NCBI RefSeq assembly: GCF_002964975.1
Contig: NZ_PSZM01000040.1
Coordinates: 124,001 to 188,000 of the forward strand
Reading direction: 5' to 3'
Origin: Apibacter adventoris
Lineage (GTDB): Bacteria; Bacteroidota; Bacteroidia; Flavobacteriales; Weeksellaceae
Length of the DNA stretch: 64,000 nt
The stretch's first letter is position 1. Every line of letters starts with the position of its first letter. The translations under genes were made by a program, and so were the position numbers. This document shows positions 1 to 8,332 of this stretch, piece by piece. The notes beneath the pieces are model-generated. The model ran no database searches. It saw only the letters and a program-made list of their open reading frames with translations, and was not told the DNA's origin.

Positions 1-2
1 AA

Positions 3-89
3 AAAAGAATATTAGGGAGTAGTGGATTAGAAGTATCTGCATTGGGTTTAGGTTGTATGGGTTTAAGTTTCGGTTATGGAAAAGTTTAA
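3..89 (+). pseudogene. N-terminal remnant of an aldo/keto reductase
   Basis: The reading frame entering from the left edge encodes about 28 residues that match the very N-terminus of aldo/keto reductases (R-x-L-G-x-S-G-L-E-V-S, then G-L-G-C-M-G and F-G-Y-G) and then stops at 87-89. Family members are about 330 residues long and continue well past this motif, so this is a 5' stub of a destroyed gene, not a functional enzyme. The start codon is probably just outside the window. Aldo/keto reductases of this type often sit beside alpha/beta hydrolase and cupin genes like those that follow, so the stub is probably the decayed first gene of this cluster. Confidence 0.7.
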
Positions 90-128
90 AAAAAGGTTTA
101 AATAGATAATAGCAATCATAAAATAATT

Positions 129-1193
129 ATGATAATGAGAAAATTAACATTCATAATAGTATTAATAAATTTATTATTAACTGATATGGTAAATGCACAA
201 GTAAATCAAAAAAATTACGATCAAAATCCCTTTGGTTTAGTATATGAAGGAGCAATTACAGAGAATATAAAAGGTAAGATAAATATTCACCCTGTAACTT
301 ATAAAGTTAATGGAATAGATATTGCAGCAAATGTTTATACACCTGCCAATTACGATGTATCCAAAAAATATCCTGCCATAGTTGTAGCACATCCCAATGG
401 GGGAATAAAAGAACAGACTGCCGGATTATATGCTCAACGTTTAGCAGAGGCTGGTTATATCACTATCGCTTTTGATGCGGCCTATCAGGGAGCAAGCGGA
501 GGTGAACCTCGTCATATGGATAAACCGCAATACAGGATCGAAGATATACGTGGAGCAGCTGATTTTATTACACAATATCCGGGCGTAGATGCAAATCGTT
601 TAGGTGCTTTGGGTATTTGCGGTGGAGGTGGTTATACTTTAAAAACAGTACAAACAGATAAACGGTTTAAAGTAGTAGCTACATTAAGTATGTTTAATTC
701 AGGCCAAGTAAGGCGTAATGGTTTTCAAAATTCTCAATTAAAAACGATTCAGGAACGATTGAAACAAGCATCGGATGCAAGAGCACAAGAAGCCGCAGGG
801 GGCAAAATACTTTATTCGGGTGTTGCAAGCATAACAGATGAAGAAATTGCAAAAACTTCAACCGATCTGTATCGCGAAGGATATGAATACTATTATAGGA
901 CGCACGCTCATCCTAATTCAACCTTTCTGTATACTACAAGTAGCTTGATGGATTTAATGGCTTGGGATGCAACGGATCAAATTGAATTGATTAATCAACC
1001 TTTATTAATGATAGCAGGAAGCAAGGCAGATACAAAATATATGACTGATGAAGCATTTAAAAAAGCAGTCAATGCAAAAAATAAACAATTGTTTTTAGTA
1101 GAAGGTGCTACTCATATACAGACATATTGGAAACCTGAATGCGTATTACAAATAGTAAATAAATTGGTTAATTTCTATAAAATCAACCTTTAA
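129..1193 (+). CDS. Secreted alpha/beta hydrolase with Cys nucleophile (dienelactone-hydrolase-like)
   Basis: This 354-residue protein has an N-terminal signal peptide (hydrophobic stretch about 8-18, Ala-Gln cleavage region near 23-24), so it is predicted to be periplasmic. The alpha/beta hydrolase core shows a nucleophile elbow G-I-C-G-G-G with Cys164 in place of serine, as in dienelactone hydrolases. Plausible triad partners are Asp301 (in G-S-K-A-D) and His329 (in G-A-T-H). The substrate is unknown. The start may be Met1 or Met3 (135). It is followed after 6 nt by a cupin lipoprotein gene and is probably cotranscribed with it. The family assignment is good; a specific reaction cannot be given. 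Confidence 0.8.
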   Translation: MIMRKLTFIIVLINLLLTDMVNAQVNQKNYDQNPFGLVYEGAITENIKGKINIHPVTYKVNGIDIAANVYTPANYDVSKKYPAIVVAHPNGGIKEQTAGLYAQRLAEAGYITIAFDAAYQGASGGEPRHMDKPQYRIEDIRGAADFITQYPGVDANRLGALGICGGGGYTLKTVQTDKRFKVVATLSMFNSGQVRRNGFQNSQLKTIQERLKQASDARAQEAAGGKILYSGVASITDEEIAKTSTDLYREGYEYYYRTHAHPNSTFLYTTSSLMDLMAWDATDQIELINQPLLMIAGSKADTKYMTDEAFKKAVNAKNKQLFLVEGATHIQTYWKPECVLQIVNKLVNFYKINL

Positions 1194-1199
1194 AATTGA

Positions 1200-1682
1200 A
1201 TGATGGTAAATCATAAATTAAAGTATATATTACTATTGTTTTTTTTAACTATTTTGTATACAAGCTGCAAGAGTAGTAAAAATAAGAACGAACAAGATAA
1301 CCTTGTTTTCCCGCAAGGCAAAGAAGTAAATAATAACAATTTTACTGGCAAAGTTTGGCTACAAATGTTGGTTCAATCCGACAGTACATTATACACACAA
1401 ATTGGCAATGTTACTTTTGAACCCAAAGCTAGAACTAAATGGCACTATCACAAAGGAGGTCAGATACTTTTGGTAACAAGAGGAGTGGGGTACTATCAAG
1501 AAAAAGGCAAACCGAAAGAAGTTATTAAAAAAGGAGATGTAATAAAATGTCCTTCTAATATAGTGCATTGGCATGGAGCTTCGTCAGAGGATACAATGAT
1601 ACACATAGCAATAAGTCCAAACTTAAATGATGGTGGTGTGGTTTGGTTAAAATCTGTGTCCGATGAAGAATATTATCAATAA
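1200..1682 (+). CDS. Cupin-domain lipoprotein
   Basis: This is a small protein of 160 residues. Residues 8-23 form a lipoprotein signal ending in Y-T-S-C, so Cys23 should be lipidated and the protein membrane-anchored. The rest is one cupin beta-barrel with two histidine motifs (W-H-Y-H near 80 and H-W-H-G-A near 122), the usual metal-binding positions. Its second motif is shared with the cytosolic cupin at 4308-4712, suggesting paralogy. It follows the hydrolase gene by 6 nt. Cupins of this size near aldo/keto reductases and hydrolases are usually annotated only as cupin domain protein; the substrate is unknown. Confidence 0.8.
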   Translation: MMVNHKLKYILLLFFLTILYTSCKSSKNKNEQDNLVFPQGKEVNNNNFTGKVWLQMLVQSDSTLYTQIGNVTFEPKARTKWHYHKGGQILLVTRGVGYYQEKGKPKEVIKKGDVIKCPSNIVHWHGASSEDTMIHIAISPNLNDGGVVWLKSVSDEEYYQ

Positions 1683-2257
1683 AAAATGATGAAAAATTTT
1701 TCATTATGATAATTCTTACTTGCTAGGCATTTACATAACGACATTTCGTGTCATGCTTCAAAGAGAAAAATGTTAGAAATCTGTATAGCATATTTCAGGT
1801 AAATCCTTGCTTATATAAGAATGTATATATCTTTTCAAAATTATTATGAAATTATATTGAAGTCAAACGTTGAAAAGAAATTTTTATTTAACATTTAAAA
1901 TATAATTATTGAATATATAATTTTGAAAATATTATATTAAAAAATATGTAAATTTTAATATATTACAGGCTATTAGTTTATATAAAAACTGTAATTTATA
2001 GATCATTTAAATAACCTATATTTTCAAATATAAGTTGTATAATATTTGTATGAATATTAAGTTAAATTATCTTCTAGCTGTTTTTTTATATTTTCTATTT
2101 CTTTCATATCTAATTGATGATAACAATGATATATACTAAGGTTCTGGATATTAAAAGTAATTATAGGTACTAAAAAAACGTACGAATAATTAACAGACTT
2201 GATCAATTGAATAAAAAGAAAATTAAGAAAGGAGTAAAAGACTTTAATGTTTTTTTA
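1683..2257. other. Gene-free, very AT-rich spacer
   Basis: No convincing gene is visible in this stretch of about 575 bp between the cupin lipoprotein and the convergent peroxiredoxin-like gene. A 14-bp perfect palindrome (TGAAAAATTTTTCA) lies just past the cupin stop near 1690 and could form part of a weak terminator. No RNA gene or repeat was recognised. Confidence 0.4.
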
Positions 2258-2902
2258 TCACAAATTTTTTATCAATTCATCTATATTGATACGATTCATA
2301 TAATTGGCATCAACAAAAGAGTATGTGATCTTATAATTTTTATCTATAACAAATACAGCAGGTATAGGAAGAGAATTTTCATCATTTCCGTTAAATTCTC
2401 TCAAGTTAATTCCTAATTGCCGGTAATGAGGAATAACAAAATCCTGTAATTCAAATGAAATACCAAGTTGTTTAGCAAAAATGTTATCTTCATCAAATAA
2501 TATATCATAAGATAATTTATTTTCCTCTTTCATCATTGTGCTGTATTCCGGTTTTTGGGGAGATATTGCAAGCAGCTTAACCTTCTTTTTTTCAATTTGT
2601 CCCAAAGAATTTTGTAGCGTCTTTAGTTCCAGATTACAATACGGACACCAGTTTCCTCTGAAAAAAGCCAAGATAATCTTATCATAATTATTCAATAAAT
2701 CATCCGAATTAATACTTATTCCTTTTCGTGTTGATTTAAGACAAAACGAAGGAATTTTCCTTCCTTCCTTAAAAGAATAATTTTCTATTCCTTTTGCCTT
2801 TAAATCAGCAATTGAATCAGCAAATGCCTTCAATATTTCCTGAGGTAATTGCGTACCTATTGTATTATTCAGATTTTCGATTTGTTTTTGTAGATTTGTC
2901 AT
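2258..2902 (-). CDS. Peroxiredoxin-like (AhpC/TSA-type) protein
   Basis: This cytosolic thioredoxin-fold protein of 214 residues has the signature F-F-R-G-N-W-C-P-Y-C at about 80-89, giving a Cys86-x-x-Cys89 active site as in the AhpC/TSA peroxiredoxin-like family (redoxin type). No signal peptide is present. Such proteins reduce peroxides or handle oxidised thiols; the exact donor is unknown. It is divergently transcribed from an HxlR regulator with about 100 bp between them, a common arrangement in which the regulator controls the oxidoreductase. The start ATG at 2902 is well placed against the family N-terminus. Confidence 0.82.
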   Translation of the reverse strand: MTNLQKQIENLNNTIGTQLPQEILKAFADSIADLKAKGIENYSFKEGRKIPSFCLKSTRKGISINSDDLLNNYDKIILAFFRGNWCPYCNLELKTLQNSLGQIEKKKVKLLAISPQKPEYSTMMKEENKLSYDILFDEDNIFAKQLGISFELQDFVIPHYRQLGINLREFNGNDENSLPIPAVFVIDKNYKITYSFVDANYMNRINIDELIKNL

Positions 2903-2959
2903 ATCCGATTTATTTAATATATTATAAGCGAAACTCGGTATTTCCTTTTAAATACACAA

Positions 2960-2981
2960 TACCGCATATTTTTATGCGGTA
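2960..2981. promoter_or_regulatory. Inverted repeat, candidate HxlR operator
   Basis: A perfect 9-bp inverted repeat (TACCGCATA / TATGCGGTA) with a TTTT spacer lies in the divergent intergenic region between the peroxiredoxin-like gene and the HxlR gene, 20-40 bp upstream of the regulator start. A second, smaller repeat (GTATTT / AAATAC, 2938-2955) sits beside it. Dimeric winged-helix regulators bind such dyads. That it is the operator is an inference from position and symmetry. Confidence 0.5.
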
Positions 2982-3003
2982 GGGATATAAAAGTCACTCT
3001 TTG

Positions 3004-3327
3004 ATGAAAGAAAAGATACGAACAATTACAGAAAAAGAATGCCCACTCGAAATTGCAGTCAATACCATTTCAGGAAAATGGAAAATCCCCATAATCTGGC
3101 ATATGAATGCAGGAAAGAAACGTCCTTGTGAATTTCTTCGGGAAATAGAAAATGTAGATAGACGTGTTCTGAATCAACAGCTTAAAGAAATGGAAACGGA
3201 TGGACTTATAGCAAAGAAATCATACAATCAATTGCCTCCGAAAGTGGAATATACATTGACCGAACTTGGTCAAAAGTTAGTAGAAGTACTCTGGCAATTG
3301 AACGAATGGGGTAAATTACTTCAGTAA
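3004..3327 (+). CDS. HxlR-family winged-helix transcriptional regulator
   Basis: This 107-residue protein is a complete HxlR domain. It has the N-terminal E-C-P-L-E motif with Cys13, followed by G-K-W-K-I-P-I-I and a winged helix (R-R-V-L-N-Q-Q-L-K-E-M). In characterised relatives such as YodB and HypR, the N-terminal cysteine senses quinones, aldehydes or disulfide stress. The ATG at 3004 is preferred over a TTG one codon upstream. It probably controls the divergent peroxiredoxin-like gene, and perhaps the Crp/Fnr-cupin-tautomerase genes downstream, as a redox or electrophile-stress switch. The family call is secure and the regulon is inferred. Confidence 0.88.
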   Translation: MKEKIRTITEKECPLEIAVNTISGKWKIPIIWHMNAGKKRPCEFLREIENVDRRVLNQQLKEMETDGLIAKKSYNQLPPKVEYTLTELGQKLVEVLWQLNEWGKLLQ

Positions 3328-3344
3328 TAAAAAATTGAAAAATA

Positions 3345-3920
3345 ATGTATCAATCCTTATATTCCATAGTGACGGACAAGCTAAAACTTTCTGATCATTA
3401 CTATGATAGATTAATAGAAGTTTCAGAACAGAGATTTTTTACAAATAAAGAATATCTTTTGCAAATCGGTAAGACTTGTTCGTTTATAGGATTTGTGGAA
3501 AAAGGATATCTGCGTTCATTTAGAGAGAAGGATGGAGAAGAGTTTATCAGTGATTTTTATGTACCCGGCACTTTTATCACTTCTTACAGAAGCTTTATCA
3601 ATCAGGAATCCAGTGCAGGAGCTATTCAATCGCTAGAAAATTCTGAAATCTGTTGGCTTTCTTTTGATACCTACAATCTGCTATTGAATGAATCATCGGA
3701 ATGGTTTAAGTTGGGAAAATATATCTCAGATACACTTTTTATTAAAAAGTGTATGAAAGAAACTTCCTTGCTTATGGATTCGGCACTAGACAGATACAAG
3801 TTACTTTTGCAAACCTATCCTCATCTTGAACAACATGTTGCCCAATACCATATAGCATCTTATCTGGGAATAAAACCCGAATCGCTGAGTCGTATTAAAT
3901 CTCTTAACCTAGGTCATTAA
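3345..3920 (+). CDS. Crp/Fnr-family transcriptional regulator
   Basis: This 191-residue protein fits the Bacteroidota Crp/Fnr family. It has an N-terminal cyclic-nucleotide-binding-like beta-roll (about residues 20-115, with F-V-E-K-G-Y-L-R and D-F-Y-V-P-G), a dimerisation helix, and a C-terminal helix-turn-helix containing the family-typical S-L-S-R-I near 181-185. No Fe-S cysteine cluster is evident, and the effector is unknown. It starts 17 nt after the HxlR gene, so the two regulators are probably cotranscribed and followed by two cupins and a tautomerase. Confidence 0.8.
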   Translation: MYQSLYSIVTDKLKLSDHYYDRLIEVSEQRFFTNKEYLLQIGKTCSFIGFVEKGYLRSFREKDGEEFISDFYVPGTFITSYRSFINQESSAGAIQSLENSEICWLSFDTYNLLLNESSEWFKLGKYISDTLFIKKCMKETSLLMDSALDRYKLLLQTYPHLEQHVAQYHIASYLGIKPESLSRIKSLNLGH

Positions 3921-3969
3921 ATTATCCATATTCTAGCCGTTACTTTGAAGTGTTAAAAAACTTAAAAGT

Positions 3970-4299
3970 ATGAAACAAAAAGTGACCAGAGCAGATTTGC
4001 TATCTGTTTTCTTAAACCAATCAGTAACTAATATTGAAATTAAAAAAGTGACAATTCCGGCAGGAGGAAAGGGTGCATATCATTCACATCCTTGTCCGGT
4101 TGTAGGTTACGTTTGTTCGGGTAAAGTCCTTTTTCAGATTGAAGGACAAACTGAAGAGATATTACAAGAAGGAGATGCTTTTTATGAACCCAAAGATATT
4201 CCTATCCTACATTTTGATAATGCCTCGCATACTGAGCCTCTTACATTTATTGCTTTTTATCTGAGAGAAGCTAAAGAAGATCTAATAACTATATTATAA
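3970..4299 (+). CDS. Small cupin-domain protein
   Basis: This 109-residue protein is a single cupin fold without signal peptide. Motif 1 is H-S-H-P-C-P (His38, His40) followed by the G-x(n)-G core (S-G-K-V-L-F), and motif 2 contains E-G-D-A-F-Y-E-P and a later His. This is the usual metal-binding arrangement of tiny stand-alone cupins. It has no recognisable specific function. The next gene begins 8 nt after its stop and also encodes a cupin, so they form a pair in one transcription unit. Confidence 0.8.
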   Translation: MKQKVTRADLLSVFLNQSVTNIEIKKVTIPAGGKGAYHSHPCPVVGYVCSGKVLFQIEGQTEEILQEGDAFYEPKDIPILHFDNASHTEPLTFIAFYLREAKEDLITIL

Positions 4300-4307
4300 T
4301 CAGAGAT

Positions 4308-4712
4308 ATGAAAACAATAAATCCAAAAACAATAAAGAAAGATTTGGTAACAGACAAATATGTTGTTGGGCATGTAATGACAAAACTATTAGATGCAGGA
4401 AAAGAATCAGGTACCCATATTTCTGAGTCTTTCTTTGATATGGGAAGCCATACACATTGGCATACACATCCTAATACCCAAATTTTGATAGGAAAATCAG
4501 GAAGTGGCTTTGTTCAGAAAAAAGGAGAGAAACTAAAACATATCGAAGTGGGAGATATAGTGATCATCCATGCCAATGAAATACATTGGCATGGAGCAGG
4601 GAAATATGGCACTTTTGTACATATAGCCATACAAATAGGTGATGACGAGGGAAATATTATTATGCCACTAACTGAATCGGAATATAATGAAGTAGATAAT
4701 CTAAATAAATGA
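4308..4712 (+). CDS. Cupin-domain protein
   Basis: This 134-residue cytosolic cupin has metal-ligand candidates H-T-H-W-H-T-H (about 48-54) and H-W-H-G-A (about 93-97). The second motif is the same as in the lipoprotein cupin at 1200, so the two probably descend from one ancestor, this one being cytoplasmic. It lies between another cupin and a tautomerase. The reaction is unknown; carboxymuconolactone-decarboxylase-associated or quercetinase-like cupins have this histidine pattern. Confidence 0.8.
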   Translation: MKTINPKTIKKDLVTDKYVVGHVMTKLLDAGKESGTHISESFFDMGSHTHWHTHPNTQILIGKSGSGFVQKKGEKLKHIEVGDIVIIHANEIHWHGAGKYGTFVHIAIQIGDDEGNIIMPLTESEYNEVDNLNK

Positions 4713-4718
4713 TAAATT

Positions 4719-5114
4719 ATGCCCTTTGTAAGAATAAGCCTTCATAAAGAACTAAACGAAAAAGTAAAGAATCAGATATCTTTATGTGTACATCAGGCAT
4801 TAATGCAAAAATTTCTGATACCAGAAAACGATTATTTTCATATAATAGAAGAACTAGATGCTAACCAAATAAAATATCCTAAAGAATATCTTGGAATCAG
4901 GCATACTGATAGAATGGTCTTTTTACAAATAATTGCAGGCTCAGGAAGAACGGAAAACCAAAAAAGGGAATTATATGCAGAAATAGGTAAAAGTATTTCA
5001 GCCACTACGGAAATATCTATTAATGATATTATTATCATCTTAATAGAGAGTGATTCCTATTATAATTGGTCTTTTGGTATGGGAAAAATACAAAAACTGA
5101 CGCATATCAAATAG
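4719..5114 (+). CDS. Tautomerase-family protein
   Basis: The protein begins Met-Pro-Phe-Val, so removal of Met exposes Pro1, the catalytic base of the 4-oxalocrotonate tautomerase superfamily. At 131 residues it fits the longer tautomerase family (Tautomerase_2 type), whose C-terminal S-Y-Y-N-W-S-F-G-M-G motif is visible near 113-122. Such enzymes isomerise enol/keto forms of small acids. It starts 6 nt after the cupin stop and is the last gene of the cluster, followed by a hairpin at 5183-5214. Confidence 0.8.
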   Translation: MPFVRISLHKELNEKVKNQISLCVHQALMQKFLIPENDYFHIIEELDANQIKYPKEYLGIRHTDRMVFLQIIAGSGRTENQKRELYAEIGKSISATTEISINDIIIILIESDSYYNWSFGMGKIQKLTHIK

Positions 5115-5182
5115 AAAAAGAAGAACTAAATTCTCAGTAATATTTAAAGTATTTTCTGATATACGTTGAAATATAAATCACA

Positions 5183-5214
5183 AGGAGCTATATTTTTTAT
5201 CTGATATAGCTCCT
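5183..5214 (+). terminator. Hairpin terminator after the tautomerase cluster
   Basis: A perfect 11-bp stem (AGGAGCTATAT / ATATAGCTCCT) with a 10-nt loop lies about 70 bp past the tautomerase stop. No strong T-run follows, so termination strength is uncertain. Confidence 0.5.
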
Positions 5215-5250
5215 AAATTATTATCTTCTTACAATTTTCATATCTAGTAC

Positions 5251-5267
5251 CTATCCTATTAGGATAG
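5251..5267. repeat. 17-bp palindrome in an intergenic region
   Basis: CTATCCTA-T-TAGGATAG is a perfect 8-bp dyad about 215 bp upstream of the next gene, in an otherwise gene-free interval (5115-5483). It could be an operator or the stem of a small hairpin. Nothing else was recognised in this interval. Confidence 0.35.
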
Positions 5268-5483
5268 TAGTATTTTTAGATGATTTTTAAAATCTTATTC
5301 ACAGTCTACAATACTTTACATTAAGGTCTTTAATTCGTAAAACCTTTTATTATATTTTTATTTTTATTAATTCAAGTACTTTTATTGAATTTATTAAATA
5401 ACAAGATAATAGTTAGTTAATTGGGAATATTAGATTTCATATGTTAAGATTAAAATTCAATTTTGTGTGTAAAATTTAATAAT

Positions 5484-6089
5484 ATGAAAAAAATATTTCT
5501 TGTTACACTAAGTCTTTTATTGTTTTATTTAATCAATTTAAAAATAAAAGCACAAATGAAAAATGATACACTTAATTTTCTATCCGAAAAAAAAATTAAG
5601 CTTGAAGAAAATAGCAGTTTTAAAGACAATTTATTGAAATTTAATCAATGGAGTATAAATATAGATTCCAAGGGAATTATTATTTGCGAAAATAATAATA
5701 AAATTTTTAAAGATGAATCTACTTATTTATTATTAGATACGTTAACATATCTAGAAAAAAATAAATCTGCAATAAAAAAAGATTTAAATTTTTTTAATAA
5801 TAATTATAAAAAGATTGGACAAAATAAGGATATATTTAAAAATATGATTTCACTCACAAAAACAACAAATGAAACGATTAATTATGACGAAAGCAAAACT
5901 ATAAATATAGATAATAATCAGGATATCAATAAAGGTAGAGCTATGAACAACAATAGAGATCGTAACCGGGATTTTAAAAGAGATAAAAATAGAGATAGGG
6001 GAAGGGATAAAAATAGGGATAGAAGTAAGAATCTAAATGATAGTACAACTAAAATAAAATGTAAAATTAAATATTTAATAATTAAGTAA
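5484..6089 (+). CDS. Secreted protein with Arg/Asp/Asn-rich repetitive tail
   Basis: No family was recognised. From the ATG at 5484 the protein has 201 residues with a signal peptide (M-K-K-I-F-L-V then a Leu-rich core, Ala-Gln at about 23-24). An upstream in-frame TTG at 5463 was rejected because it would bury the signal peptide. The middle is Asn/Lys-rich. The tail (about 150-190) is a string of N-R-D-R, R-D-K-N and R-D-F units with alternating charges. The charge-pattern repeat suggests a disordered, ion- or polymer-binding surface tail. It stands alone, followed by a strong hairpin. Confidence 0.6.
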   Translation: MKKIFLVTLSLLLFYLINLKIKAQMKNDTLNFLSEKKIKLEENSSFKDNLLKFNQWSINIDSKGIIICENNNKIFKDESTYLLLDTLTYLEKNKSAIKKDLNFFNNNYKKIGQNKDIFKNMISLTKTTNETINYDESKTINIDNNQDINKGRAMNNNRDRNRDFKRDKNRDRGRDKNRDRSKNLNDSTTKIKCKIKYLIIK

Positions 6090-6293
6090 ATATTTATTTG
6101 AAATATAGTTTAACATTCAATTTTTATTTTATTAAAATAAAAAAGTAGTTATATTAAAATATTTTAATATAAAATTGATATAAATCATGTTTTATTTAAC
6201 CAATATATGGTATAAAATTTATATTTTTATGAAAAATAAATAATATAATAGGTTTGTGTTTGAGTTGTTGTAGAGAATGTTAGAACAACTGAG

Positions 6294-6315
6294 AAGCCCC
6301 CTTTAAGGGGGCTTT
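6294..6315. terminator. Bidirectional terminator
   Basis: A perfect 10-bp stem (AAGCCCCCTT / AAGGGGGCTT) around one base, followed by TTTG, lies between the plus-strand secreted protein gene and the convergent mazG gene. The five-C/five-G core stands out in this AT-rich DNA. Confidence 0.8.
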
Positions 6316-6346
6316 GTTAATTATAAATTGTATAAATATGTATACA

Positions 6347-7114
6347 CTAATTTTCTAATTTAGCCTTTTCCCATAACTCATTCATTTCATCTGTAGATAA
6401 AGAGGGTAAATCCAAATTGGAGTTTTTAGCAATTTTTTCCATTTTTCTAAAACGAGATATAAATTTTCTATTTGTTTTTTCTAAGGCATTTTCAGCGTCA
6501 ATATTATTATATCTGGCATAATTTATAAGTGAAAATAATATATCACCAAATTCAATTTCTTTTTTTATAGGATCCTGTTCTTTTTTAAACTCATTTATTT
6601 CTTCATTTATTTTTTCTAAAATTTGTGAATCATGTTCAAATTCAAAGCCTATGCCTTTCACTTTTTCCTGAATTCTAAAGGCTTTAACCAAGGCTGGTAG
6701 GGCAGAGGGTACTCCTTCTAATATAGATTCTCTTCCTTCTTTCAGTTTAAGTTTTTCCCAATTAAGCTTTACTTCATTTTCATCTTTAACCTTAATTTCT
6801 CCATAAATATGTGGATGACGATAAATTAATTTCTCGCAGATTCCATGTATAACATCTCCTATATCAAAATATTGAGATTCTGAAGCTATTTTAGAGTAAA
6901 ATACTAAATGTAGCATTAGATCTCCTAACTCTTTTTTTATTTCTTCTATTTGTTTATTCTCTATGGCATCAGCAAGCTCATAAGTTTCTTCAATAGTATT
7001 ATTTTTTAAAGATTGAAAGGTTTGCTTTTTATCCCATGGGCATTTTTCCCTCAATTCATCCATTATATCTAATAATCTGCTAAAAGCTTGTAGATTTTCT
7101 TCTTTTGTATTCAT
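6347..7114 (-). CDS. mazG: Nucleoside triphosphate pyrophosphohydrolase MazG
   Basis: This 255-residue protein has the two-domain MazG layout. The N-terminal domain contains C-P-W-D-K-K-Q-T and the metal-binding E-E-T-Y-E-L near 42-47 with E-L-G-D-L near 61-65. The C-terminal domain repeats the pattern (E-I-N-E-F and E-F-G-D-I). MazG hydrolyses (d)NTPs to monophosphate and pyrophosphate, cleaning abnormal nucleotides and modulating ppGpp. It is the last gene of a minus-strand series after DUF5606, separated from it by a terminator at 7123-7154. Confidence 0.93.
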   Translation of the reverse strand: MNTKEENLQAFSRLLDIMDELREKCPWDKKQTFQSLKNNTIEETYELADAIENKQIEEIKKELGDLMLHLVFYSKIASESQYFDIGDVIHGICEKLIYRHPHIYGEIKVKDENEVKLNWEKLKLKEGRESILEGVPSALPALVKAFRIQEKVKGIGFEFEHDSQILEKINEEINEFKKEQDPIKKEIEFGDILFSLINYARYNNIDAENALEKTNRKFISRFRKMEKIAKNSNLDLPSLSTDEMNELWEKAKLEN

Positions 7115-7122
7115 AAACTAAA

Positions 7123-7154
7123 AATAATAAAAAAGGCTGAGATTAATTCAGCCT
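7123..7154 (-). terminator. Terminator of the metK-ruvX-def-DUF5606 operon
   Basis: On the minus strand a 7-bp stem (AGGCTGA / TCAGCCT) with a 7-nt loop is followed directly by a T-run. It lies 28 bp past the DUF5606 stop and just before the mazG start. Confidence 0.8.
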
Positions 7155-7181
7155 ATATATTTATTGAATATAGATATTTTT

Positions 7182-7700
7182 TTATTCTTCTGTTTTATTT
7201 TTACTAGATTTTGTTTTTGAAGTTTCTGTTTTCGGACTTGTTTTTTTATCTTCTTCATTTTCAGCACCCACTTTTTCTTCAGTTTCCTTTAATGAATTTT
7301 CATAAGTTTGGATACTTTCTTCTGTAATAATATTGTTTTTTATTAAAATATTATACCAATTAAATAGTTTTTTTAAATCAGAATCATAAACTTTATCTTC
7401 AGCATAATCGGGTTGAATTTCAGCCATCATTTTCCTAAGAGATTGAGGGTCATTTTTAGAAAAATTGATTTCTTTGCAAGAGTATTTTTTTGAAATGTTT
7501 ACTAAAACTGATATAAGAGAAACTTCAGTTTCAATTGTATAAATTGATATATTTTGTAATAAACTTACTTGGCTGTTGGCGTTAATTGAAAGTTTCTTTT
7601 GAGTAACTAAATCTTTTACAATAAATCCACCCTTAGTTTGAGAAGCTAATTCAAATAATCCGGGTTTCCCGGTAATAGCAATTATTCTTGTAAGATCCAT
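7182..7700 (-). CDS. DUF5606-domain protein
   Basis: This 172-residue protein matches a Bacteroidota-specific family (DUF5606). The N-terminus I-I-A-I-T-G-K-P-G-L-F leads into a small beta domain, then a helical segment with M-M-A-E-I-Q-P-D-Y near 90-98, and ends in a Lys/Thr/Ser/Glu-rich disordered tail. Function is unknown. Its position directly downstream of def is a conserved arrangement in this phylum as far as I recall, suggesting a housekeeping role. Confidence 0.75.
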   Translation of the reverse strand: MDLTRIIAITGKPGLFELASQTKGGFIVKDLVTQKKLSINANSQVSLLQNISIYTIETEVSLISVLVNISKKYSCKEINFSKNDPQSLRKMMAEIQPDYAEDKVYDSDLKKLFNWYNILIKNNIITEESIQTYENSLKETEEKVGAENEEDKKTSPKTETSKTKSSKNKTEE

Positions 7701-7749
7701 TTTTTTATAATTAATTATATTATGATTTATTTATTATTAGTTTTTTAAT

Positions 7750-8328
7750 TTAGCGAGAATGAAATTTAATTTTATAATCTACCTGTATTTTTCCTTTAGA
7801 AATATCTTCTAACTTTCTTTTTATTAATTTCTTTTTTAAAGGAGATAATAAATCTGTAAATAAAATTCCTTCAATATGGTCATATTCATGTTGAATGATT
7901 CGTGCTCTAATATCTTTAAAAGTTTCTGTTTTTTTTACCCAATTCTCATTATAATATTCAATGGTTATTATTTCGGGTCTTTTAATATCTTCTCTTATAT
8001 CGGGAATACTTAAACAACCTTCATTAAATTTCCAGAGTTCCCCTTCTCTTTTTATAATTTTTGGATTTATAAAAATCTTTTGCCCATTATTTTCCAAATC
8101 CTCTTTAATATCTTGATAATCTTCATCTTCTGCTAAAGGAGTGGCATCAATAATAAAAAGTCTTATATTTAAACCTATTTGGGGAGCAGCTAAACCTATC
8201 CCGTGAGATGCATACAAGGTATCAAACATATTTTTAATTAATTGATCCAGCTCAGGATAATTTTTGTCTATATCAACTGTCTTTTTTCTCAAAACAGGCT
8301 CTCCATAAGCATATATGGGTAAAATCAT
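7750..8328 (-). CDS. def: Peptide deformylase
   Basis: The 192-residue protein removes the N-formyl group from nascent proteins. All three family motifs are present: G-I-G-L-A-A-P-Q (43-50), E-G-C-L-S (103-107, metal ligand Cys105) and H-E-Y-D-H (147-151, two metal-binding His and the catalytic Glu). Length is normal. It begins 4 nt after the ruvX stop, so the two are in one operon with metK upstream. Confidence 0.96.
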   Translation of the reverse strand: MILPIYAYGEPVLRKKTVDIDKNYPELDQLIKNMFDTLYASHGIGLAAPQIGLNIRLFIIDATPLAEDEDYQDIKEDLENNGQKIFINPKIIKREGELWKFNEGCLSIPDIREDIKRPEIITIEYYNENWVKKTETFKDIRARIIQHEYDHIEGILFTDLLSPLKKKLIKRKLEDISKGKIQVDYKIKFHSR

Positions 8329-8332
8329 AATT

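Noticed and set aside
2207-2416. Short plus-strand reading frame after the cupin lipoprotein
   Set aside because: It overlaps the 3' end of the peroxiredoxin-like gene on the other strand and has no family-like features.
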